From Lepidurus packardi (taxonomy: Eukaryota; Arthropoda; Branchiopoda; Notostraca; Triopsidae): a stretch of DNA of 64,000 nt. Where the stretch lies: the NCBI GenBank assembly GCA_023053545.1, contig JAKZAN010000083.1, positions 62,001 to 126,000 on the forward strand, in the 5' to 3' direction. The position numbers and the translations under genes are program-made. A model generated the notes under the pieces. The model was given only the letters and a program-made list of their open reading frames with translations, ran no database searches and was not told where the DNA came from. Positions 20,601-29,300 of this stretch are shown here, piece by piece (within the stretch, counting starts at the first letter, position 1; every line of letters begins with the position of its first letter).

Positions 20601-23240
20601 TTCGCGCTCCAGCTTACCGCCAAGGACAACGAGGAGGCTCACCCGAAAGCTGCAAAACGAGTGTTATCGAACTTTTACGTGGATAACTATCTGGATTCGT
20701 TTGATTCCGATCAGGCCGCGACGGAAGCTGCTCACGACATGACCCAGCTGCTCGCTAAAGGAGGTTTTCGTCTGACTAAATGGGTCTCGAACTGCCGAAA
20801 TGTCTTAAAGGGCATCGAGCCCTCCGAATGGGTGAACCCCACACTGAACCTGACCGATGGCAATTTGCCCACCGAACGAACACTAGGAATTCTTTGGAAT
20901 TGCCACGAAGACGTGTTCATTTTCGACATCGGGTCAGCAAAACCCGCCGTAACGAAGCGAGGTATCCTTCGTCAAATTTCAACTATTTATGATCCTTTCG
21001 GATTTCTAGCTCCTTTAAACCTCTACGTAAAAATAATTCTCCAATCCCTGTGGCGACAAGGAATTGACTGGGACGACAAACTTCCGGCAAGCCTCGTAAA
21101 GGATTGGACACATTGGCACACCTCGCTGCAATCACTAAAAAACGTCAAAATTCCCAGATGCCTTCAACTCAACGAGCAACCCATTACAAAGCAGATCCAC
21201 GTCTTCACAGATGCGTCCGAAGGAGGCTTTGGAGCAGTGGCGTACCTGCGAACGGAATATCCATCAAACGACTATCAACTACGCTTCATTATGTCAAAGT
21301 CCCGCGTGGCGCCAATAAAACCAACGTCAATCCCACGTCTTGAACTGTGCGCCGCTGTCATCGGAGCTCGGCTAGCTACAATAATTTGTCCTGAGATCGG
21401 AATTTCCATGAGCCACGTCTTCTTCTGGTCAGACTCCAAGACGACTCTTCAGTGGATCAACAGCACCACCCGAAAATTCAAGGCTTTCGTGGGAAACCGG
21501 ATTGGGGAAATTTTGGAATCGACAAGCGCACAACAATGGCGACACGTTCCAGGCACGTTAAATCCAGCCGACGCTTGCAGTCGTGGTACTTCAGCGAACT
21601 CTTGGGACTATCAAAACTGGCTGTCCGGACCAAAGTTCCTACGCAAACCCAAAAGCGAATGGCCTTCGCCAATTCAACATTCCGAGCCGAATGACGACGA
21701 GATCATAAGCGATCCGTGGTTCGGTATGGTGACGAACTCGGCACAAGAAAATCGAGTGACCACGCTTTTAAAAAAAACGTCTCGCCTGAGCAAGGCTGTA
21801 AGAATCCTCGCTTACGTAACGCGTTATGTGGATTCACTCCGCCAAGCCGCTAAAAAATCGCGAAAAGTCCATCCTAAATATTTAACGGCAGGCGAACTTC
21901 GAGCGTCAACAAAGGTTGCCATCATCATTAGCCAACGCGAAAAATTTACCAAAGACATCGAAACGATCAGAAAGAAAGGAGCAACCTTCAAAGAGTCTAA
22001 CATTTTGAAGCTTAACCCTTTTTTAGACGCTGCTGAAGTTTTACGAGTGGGTGGAAGATTACGCAACAGCACGTTGGACGATGACGCAAAACACCCTATA
22101 CTCTTACCTCATGACCACCGTATATGTGAGCTCCTGATCCAGCAAACGCATGAAGCCCTGGCGCACGGTTCTACCGAACGAACGCTACACGAGCTTCGGA
22201 GTCAGTATTGGATCCCTAAAGGACGTCAAACAATCAAGACCATCATCGCTCGTTGTGCATTTTGCAAGAAACAAAAGGCTCAACCTTTAACTCCGTTCAT
22301 GGCTGATTTGCCTGTTGAAAGAGTTCAACCTTTTAACCCTCCGTTCACGTTTACGGGTATTGATTTGTTTGGCCCACTTTATACAACAGTTAAAAGATCT
22401 ACAGAGAAAAGATGGGGATGTATTTTTACGTGCATGTCAACACGAGCTGTCCACCTGGAAATCTGTAACAAACTCGATGCCGACTCGTTTCTGTTAAGTT
22501 TTCGACGTTTCACCGCCAGACGACGTACTCCCGCGAAATGTTTTAGCGACAACGGCACTAATTTCATTGCAGGCGAACGAGAGCTACGCGAAGGAGTCGA
22601 AAATTGGAACCACGAAAAAATTGCGAATGCCATGGCAGCCAAAGGTATTGAATGGCAGTTTTCTCCTCCCTCCGCACCCCACTTTGGGGGCACCTGGGAA
22701 CGCCTGATCAGATCCGCAAAGTCCGCTCTCCACGCCGTTCTGCAAGGCCAAAGATGCAATGAAGAGATTTTACACACAGTCTTTACTGAAGTCGAATCGC
22801 TCCTCAACGGGAGACCCCTTACTCATCTAAGTATGGATCCAGACGACCCCGAACCACTCACACCGAATCATTTTCTTATCGGAAATTCGAACCCTAACAT
22901 TCCTCCCGACGTCGTACTGGATAAGGAAATTCTTTCCCGGAGAAGGTGGCGCGCAGCTCAAGCCATCACCAACCAGTTTTGGCGACGATGGTTGAAAGAA
23001 TACCTTCCACACCTTACAACGAGGAACAAGTGGGCCGAAAGGCGAGAAAACGTCAAGATTGGAGATGTGGTCCTCGTGATGGATGTCAATACACCTCGTG
23101 GTCATTGGCCACTTGGGAGAATTTTACGAGTATTCCCCGGAAAGGATGGTGTCGTTAGAACCGTTGAGATCAGAACCGACAATGGTGTTTATGTTCGTCC
23201 AGTAACAAAGTTATGTCTTTTCGAATTCAAATCAAATTAA
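17697..23240 (+). CDS. Bel/Pao Gag-Pol polyprotein (E2)
   Basis: 1847 aa, uninterrupted. I read the same protein in E2, E4a and E4c. It has the family-typical residues A877, I1094, A1105 and R1259 where E1 deviates. Zinc knuckle, RNase H and integrase residues are as listed for E1, and so are the two non-consensus active-site boxes, protease DKG and reverse transcriptase YVDN. Codon 690 is AGG here (AGA in E1), a silent difference. This sequence is the best representative of the founder that spread through the array. Confidence 0.95.
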   Translation: MAQAPPLPPLESDNEDDDDNDPKTLYHQRTTNKKRLFKLAIEIRESILRQEARDAIAVLKRQLLSMLKECESTNERYILAAQLEDQRLRTARNYHAKIEADILPYVTEINDYLHRPATPPTVTVITPNSNVSNPSVLQTSAPIRDDDSARIRQMEEIGRQISEAQQQLLRLQSSVMTQRSPEAQSVRPNPDSTQNQRVSTLSHPGSADAWIHGNSNTSAPYFGMPWASPQLANVTIKPFNGDPREWHMFIAQFKSLIHDVVPSDAQRIAYLRELLLPDVRDSIAQSLHNPALYYHALQDLQELYGHPSMVASAYIKTLLNLNPVKPNDAQSLRKFFNDLHGTIPMMEKEGLTLDLQSSAILEQVLTKLPNNLRASWGEETYRIRNEERRSPTLYDLDKWLKRKVIGQQLYPPLSANQREATKSTKPAAAKDRQNILTTSTNPTKQEIVCSFCEKQHKNSACETFRDCSLEKRTELVKNKKCCFRCLAPNHQSKSCPSKRLCNINECKGRHNPLLHNAPRAYNKPNSSSDSTSNTPSPSADSTHVGHVNVTKNSDIVLLPVVPIVLSNGDKQIKTFAILDKGSEASLIKKDIANALGLKGEPYSTTMGTFHGKDPVMKGHIVHLTISSTIGQKTFQDVKAYTVPRIGMSRWRINWTKEKSRYSYLADLNVTPIDTSQVSVLIGQKVRKAHRIYDIREPDSEEGPEANLTPFGWTIIGDYNANHRSSDSPKSILHVSAPNDQQINETLQKFWEIEAFGTVKQRLLPANEEKALAILQATTRNVGNRYEAGLLWKSSNPALPDNYTNALHRFKHLERRLLSDANLRHEYEKTITDYLRTGYAEPVNDEKSNEFPGKTWYLPHHPVQHPNKPGKIRVVFDASAQHQGRSLNDALLKGPDFLTNLVGVFLRFRLNPIAVSADIEKMYYQVKIREEDKSAFRFLWKKPGSSELPKIHQMTVHVFGAVSSPATCMFALQLTAKDNEEAHPKAAKRVLSNFYVDNYLDSFDSDQAATEAAHDMTQLLAKGGFRLTKWVSNCRNVLKGIEPSEWVNPTLNLTDGNLPTERTLGILWNCHEDVFIFDIGSAKPAVTKRGILRQISTIYDPFGFLAPLNLYVKIILQSLWRQGIDWDDKLPASLVKDWTHWHTSLQSLKNVKIPRCLQLNEQPITKQIHVFTDASEGGFGAVAYLRTEYPSNDYQLRFIMSKSRVAPIKPTSIPRLELCAAVIGARLATIICPEIGISMSHVFFWSDSKTTLQWINSTTRKFKAFVGNRIGEILESTSAQQWRHVPGTLNPADACSRGTSANSWDYQNWLSGPKFLRKPKSEWPSPIQHSEPNDDEIISDPWFGMVTNSAQENRVTTLLKKTSRLSKAVRILAYVTRYVDSLRQAAKKSRKVHPKYLTAGELRASTKVAIIISQREKFTKDIETIRKKGATFKESNILKLNPFLDAAEVLRVGGRLRNSTLDDDAKHPILLPHDHRICELLIQQTHEALAHGSTERTLHELRSQYWIPKGRQTIKTIIARCAFCKKQKAQPLTPFMADLPVERVQPFNPPFTFTGIDLFGPLYTTVKRSTEKRWGCIFTCMSTRAVHLEICNKLDADSFLLSFRRFTARRRTPAKCFSDNGTNFIAGERELREGVENWNHEKIANAMAAKGIEWQFSPPSAPHFGGTWERLIRSAKSALHAVLQGQRCNEEILHTVFTEVESLLNGRPLTHLSMDPDDPEPLTPNHFLIGNSNPNIPPDVVLDKEILSRRRWRAAQAITNQFWRRWLKEYLPHLTTRNKWAERRENVKIGDVVLVMDVNTPRGHWPLGRILRVFPGKDGVVRTVEIRTDNGVYVRPVTKLCLFEFKSN

Positions 23241-23268
23241 TCACGTTTTTTGTTTTCAATCTTCGATT

Positions 23269-23285
23269 AAAAACGGGGGCCGGAA
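23269..23285 (+). other. Polypurine tract (E2)
   Basis: Same 17 bases as in E1, directly before the 3' LTR. Confidence 0.7.
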
Positions 23286-23679
23286 TGTTCTAGACTACTA
23301 ATCAAGCTCAAACGTTGGTTGCCCTTTTGACCCAGAGTGACCCATTCCCAGAATGTTTGGCTCCCCTTTTTGTGTTTCTGTTTTTTTTCTTCATCCTTTT
23401 ACCCAAGTCAACGTTGGTCTCCTTTTTACCTTCAGGGATATATATATAGAGGTGGTGGCACAGGGATAGGGACGTTCTTTTTTGGTTCACTACACGTTAA
23501 AAATACTTCTCTACGTCCTACGAAACACGATATTAATTTTCCCTCGCGATAGTGTTGTGTTTTTAAGTGTAAGGCCGTGCATAGGCGTAATTTAATAAAA
23601 CCTTTAAAACCCACGTTCACGTTCAACTTACGCACCCACGTTCTCGCATCAACTCATCGAACCCTACGCGTTTCTTACA
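23286..23679 (+). repeat. E2 3' LTR (3'-type)
   Basis: 394 bp with T8, GGCACAGGG and GGGACGTTC, the same 5'/3' asymmetry as in E1. Confidence 0.95.
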
Positions 23680-25858
23680 GTCAGTATTTCATGTAATTCA
23701 TGAATTAAGTCACAAATTCGTTAAATAGGTCAGTAATTCATTAATTAAGTCAGTAATTCATGAATTAAGTCAGTAATTCATGAATTAACTCAGTAATTCA
23801 TGAATTAAATCAGTAATTAATTAATTAAATCATTAATTCATGAATTCATTCATGAATTCATTAAGTCAGTAATTCATTAATTAAGTCATTAATTCATGAA
23901 TTCATTCATGAATTCATTAATGAAGTCGGTAATTCATTAAGGAAGTCAATAATTCATAAATTAAGTCAGTAATTCATGAATTAAGTCCGTAGTTATTTAA
24001 TTAAGTCATTAATTTATTAATTAAGTAATTAATTCATGAATTAAGTCAGTAATTCATGAATTAAGTCAATAATTCATGAATTAAGTCAGTAGTTCATGAA
24101 TTAAATCAGTGTTTCGTGAATTAAGCCAGTATTTTATTAATTAAGTCAGTAATTCATGAATTAAGTCAGTAATTAGTTAATTAAGTCAGTAATTCATGAA
24201 TTAGGTCAGTAATTCATGAATTTAGTCAGTAATTCATGAATTAAGTCAGTAGTTCATGAATTAAGTCAGTATTTCGTGAATTAAGTCAGTATTTCATGAA
24301 TTAAGTCAGTAATTCATGAATTAAGTCAGTAATTCATGAATTAAGTCAGTAATTCATGAATTAAGTCAGTAATTCATGAATTAAGTCATTAATTCATGAA
24401 TTAAGTCAGTAATTATGAATTAAGTGAGTAATTCATGCATTAAGTCAGTAATTCATTAACTAAGTCAGTAGTTCATGAATTAAAGCAGTATTTCGTGAAT
24501 TAAGTCAGTATTTTATTAATTAAGTCAGTAATTCATGAATTAAGTCAGTAATTCATGAATTAAGTCAGTAGTTCCTGAATTACGTCAGTAGTTCATGAAT
24601 TAAGTCAGTTAATTCATGAATAAAGTCTGTAATTTATGAATTAAGTCAGTAATTTATGAACTAAGTCCGTAGTTATTTAAATAAGTCAGTAATTTATTAA
24701 CTAAGTCCGTAGTTATTTAAATAAGTCAGTAATTTATGAACTAAGTCCGTAGTTATTTAAATATGTCAGTAATTTATGATTCAATTCATTAATTCATGAA
24801 CTATTTCAGTAATTCAGTATTTAAGTCAGGAATTCATTAATTAAGTCAGTTATTCATGAAGTAAGTCAGTAATTCATGCATTAAGTCAGAAATTCATGAA
24901 TTAAGTCATTAATTCAATGAAAATTAATTCATGAATTAAGTCATTAATTCATGAATTAAGTCAGTAATTCATGAATTAAGTCAGTAATTCATGAATTAAG
25001 TCAGTAATTCATGAATTAAGTCAGTAGTTCATGAATTAAGTCAGTAATTCATGAACTAAGTCAGTAGTTCATGAATTAAATCAGTATTTCGTGAATTAAG
25101 TCAGTATTTTATTAATTAAGTCAGTAGTTCATGAATTAAGTCAGTAATTCATGAATTAAGTCAGTAGTTCATGAATTAAGTCTGTATTTCGTAATTAAGT
25201 CAGTATTTCATGAATTAAGTCAGTAATTCATGAATTAAGTCAGTAATTAGTTAATTAAGTCAGTAATTCATGAATTAAGTCAGTAATTCATGAATTAGGT
25301 CAGTAATTATGAATTAAGTTAGTAATTCATGAATTTAGTCAGTAATTCATGAATTAAGTCAGTAATTCATGAATTAAGTCAGTAGAATTAAGTCATGAAT
25401 TAAGTCAGTAATTCATGAATTAAGAGTAATTCAGAATGAATTTCAGTAATTAGTTAATTAAGTCAGTAATTCATGAATTAAAAGTCAGTAATTCATGAAT
25501 TAAGTCAGTAATTCAGAATTAAGTCAGTAGTTAGTCAGTAGTTCATGAATAAAGTCTGTTATTTATGAATTAAGTCAGTAATTTATGAACTAAGTCCGTA
25601 GTTATTTAAATAAGTCAGTAATTTGTGATTCAATTCATTAATTCATTAACTATTTCAGTAATTCATTATTTAAGTCAGGAATTCATTAATTAAGTCAGTT
25701 ATTCATGAAATAAGTCAGTAATTCATGAATTTAGTCAATAGTTCAAGAATTAAGTCAGAAATGCATGAATTAAGTGAGTAATTCATGAATTAAGTGAGTA
25801 ATTCGTGAATTAAGTAAGTAGTTCATGAATTAAGTCAGTATTTCATGAATTAAGTCAG
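23680..25858 (+). repeat. Satellite block S3
   Basis: 2179 bp of the 20-bp satellite, carrying the filled-unit signature at about 23780-23925. A disordered stretch at about 25380-25535 has fragmentary monomers (GTAGAATTAAGTCATG, AAGAGTAATTCAGAATG). The marker GTCAATAGTTCAAG lies at 25734, about 125 bp before E3. No gene is seen. Confidence 0.93.
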
Positions 25859-26253
25859 TGTTCTAGACTACTAATCAAGCTCAAACGTTGGTTGCCCTTT
25901 TGACCCAGAGTGACCCATTCCCAGAATGTTTGGCTCCCCTTTTTGTGTTTCTGTTTTTTTTTCTTCATCCTTTTACCCAAGTCAACGTTGGTCTCCTTTT
26001 TACCTTCAGGGATATATATATAGAGGTGGTGGCAAAGGGATAGGGAAGTTCTTTTTTGGTTCACTACACGTTAAAAATACTTCTCTACGTCCTACGAAAC
26101 ACGATATTAATTTTCCCTCGCGATAGTGTTGTGTTTTTAAGTGTAAGGCCGTGCATAGGCGTAATTTAATAAAACCTTTAAAACCCACGTTCACGTTCAA
26201 CTTACGCACCCACGTTCTCGCATCAACTCATCGAACCCTACGCGTTTCTTACA
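25859..26253 (+). repeat. E3 5' LTR (5'-type)
   Basis: 395 bp with T9, GGCAAAGGG and GGGAAGTTC. Confidence 0.95.
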
Positions 26254-26259
26254 ATTTTA

Positions 26260-26277
26260 TGGTGCATCGACCGGGAA
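26260..26277 (+). other. Primer-binding site (E3)
   Basis: Same sequence and spacing as in E1. Confidence 0.75.
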
Positions 26278-26376
26278 ACCCAATAAAGTTCCCAACCAAC
26301 GTCAAAATCTCGTACTACGAAAAACATCGACTATTAAGATCGTTTAACCCCCCAACCCTACGTTCAAACTACGAAA

Positions 26377-29300
26377 ATGGCACAAGCTCCTCCGTTACCC
26401 CCTCTCGAATCAGATAACGAAGACGACGATGACAACGATCCAAAGACTCTGTACCACCAGCGTACCACAAACAAGAAACGTCTTTTCAAGCTTGCAATCG
26501 AAATTCGCGAAAGCATTCTACGTCAAGAGGCCCGCGACGCCATCGCCGTCCTAAAAAGACAACTTCTCTCGATGCTGAAAGAATGCGAATCAACAAATGA
26601 ACGATACATCCTCGCAGCGCAACTTGAAGACCAGCGTTTACGAACGGCAAGAAATTACCACGCCAAAATTGAAGCCGATATTCTTCCGTACGTCACCGAA
26701 ATCAACGATTACTTGCATAGGCCTGCAACACCTCCAACGGTCACTGTTATTACGCCCAATTCAAACGTCAGTAACCCCAGCGTTTTACAAACGTCCGCTC
26801 CAATTAGAGACGATGATTCAGCTCGCATCCGCCAGATGGAAGAAATAGGAAGACAAATTTCCGAAGCCCAACAGCAGCTGTTACGTCTTCAGAGTTCCGT
26901 CATGACGCAAAGAAGCCCAGAAGCCCAATCTGTTCGCCCAAATCCAGATTCAACGCAAAATCAAAGAGTATCAACACTCTCGCATCCTGGCTCCGCCGAC
27001 GCCTGGATTCACGGCAACAGCAACACTTCAGCGCCCTACTTCGGAATGCCATGGGCATCCCCACAACTGGCCAACGTTACTATCAAACCTTTCAACGGAG
27101 ATCCCCGCGAATGGCACATGTTTATTGCCCAGTTCAAAAGCCTCATTCACGACGTAGTACCGAGCGACGCGCAAAGAATCGCCTATCTTCGAGAGCTACT
27201 GCTTCCGGACGTGCGTGACAGTATTGCTCAAAGTCTCCACAATCCCGCGCTATATTATCACGCTTTGCAAGACTTACAAGAGCTCTATGGACACCCAAGT
27301 ATGGTCGCAAGCGCGTACATCAAAACGTTGCTAAATTTAAACCCCGTCAAACCAAACGACGCTCAATCATTAAGAAAGTTCTTCAACGACCTGCACGGCA
27401 CAATCCCCATGATGGAAAAGGAAGGACTAACGCTCGACCTACAGTCATCAGCCATCCTGGAGCAAGTTTTAACAAAACTTCCTAACAATCTCCGTGCCTC
27501 ATGGGGCGAAGAAACCTACAGAATCCGAAACGAAGAACGACGTTCCCCTACGTTGTACGACCTCGACAAATGGCTAAAAAGGAAAGTAATTGGACAGCAA
27601 CTCTACCCTCCTTTGTCGGCTAACCAACGTGAAGCTACCAAATCAACTAAACCCGCAGCAGCGAAAGATCGGCAAAACATCTTGACGACATCAACGAATC
27701 CAACGAAACAAGAGATCGTCTGCTCGTTTTGCGAAAAGCAGCATAAAAATTCCGCCTGTGAAACATTCCGAGACTGCAGCTTGGAAAAACGCACGGAGTT
27801 AGTTAAAAACAAAAAATGTTGTTTTCGCTGCCTAGCCCCAAACCACCAAAGCAAATCTTGCCCGTCAAAACGACTCTGCAACATCAACGAATGCAAAGGG
27901 CGACACAATCCACTACTTCACAACGCTCCACGAGCATATAACAAACCCAATTCGTCTTCAGACTCGACATCGAACACACCGTCACCGTCTGCAGACTCAA
28001 CCCACGTCGGTCACGTCAACGTAACGAAAAATTCCGACATAGTCCTGCTGCCAGTCGTGCCAATTGTCCTCAGCAATGGCGACAAGCAAATAAAAACGTT
28101 CGCGATCCTTGATAAGGGAAGCGAAGCTTCGCTAATAAAGAAAGACATAGCAAACGCACTTGGTCTCAAAGGCGAACCATATTCGACGACAATGGGTACA
28201 TTCCACGGGAAGGACCCAGTAATGAAAGGCCACATCGTCCATCTTACAATCAGTTCGACAATCGGCCAAAAAACCTTTCAAGACGTCAAAGCTTACACCG
28301 TTCCGCGAATAGGAATGAGCCGCTGGAGAATCAACTGGACAAAAGAGAAATCCCGGTATTCTTACTTGGCCGACCTAAACGTTACGCCCATCGACACAAG
28401 CCAGGTCAGCGTCTTAATCGGGCAAAAGGTACGAAAAGCACATAGGATTTACGATATACGCGAACCAGACAGCGAAGAAGGCCCCGAAGCAAATCTTACA
28501 CCCTTCGGCTGGACCATCATTGGCGACTACAACGCAAACCACAGAAGTTCCGACAGCCCAAAATCAATCCTGCACGTAAGCGCCCCAAACGATCAACAAA
28601 TTAATGAAACTTTGCAGAAATTTTGGGAAATAGAGGCCTTTGGAACCGTAAAACAGCGTCTCCTACCAGCTAACGAAGAGAAAGCACTGGCAATCCTTCA
28701 AGCAACAACTCGCAACGTTGGAAACCGCTATGAAGCCGGACTCCTTTGGAAATCCTCCAACCCCGCGCTTCCAGACAACTATACCAACGCTCTCCATCGT
28801 TTCAAGCACCTAGAACGACGTTTGTTAAGCGACGCCAACCTACGACACGAGTACGAAAAAACAATAACGGATTACCTGAGAACAGGGTACGCTGAACCCG
28901 TCAACGATGAGAAGTCCAACGAATTCCCCGGTAAAACCTGGTACTTACCACACCATCCCGTACAGCACCCGAACAAACCAGGCAAGATACGCGTCGTTTT
29001 CGACGCCTCAGCCCAACACCAAGGACGGTCGCTGAACGATGCCCTGTTGAAAGGTCCCGACTTCCTGACGAACCTAGTCGGAGTTTTCCTACGTTTTCGT
29101 CTCAACCCTATCGCTGTCTCAGCCGATATAGAGAAGATGTACTATCAAGTAAAGATACGTGAAGAAGATAAATCCGCATTTCGTTTTCTATGGAAGAAAC
29201 CAGGTTCCTCCGAGCTTCCCAAAATCCATCAAATGACTGTTCATGTCTTCGGCGCGGTCTCAAGCCCCGCCACCTGCATGTTCGCGCTCCAGCTTACCGC

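Larger units (their letters stand above)
17179..23679 (+). mobile_element. E2: complete Bel/Pao LTR retrotransposon
   Basis: Same structure and length as E1 (6501 bp), offset by 15597. GTCAG duplications lie at 17174-17178 and 23680-23684. The satellite right after it lacks 30 bp that follow the other insertions: TATTTCATG runs straight into TAATTCATG near 23694. Confidence 0.95.
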
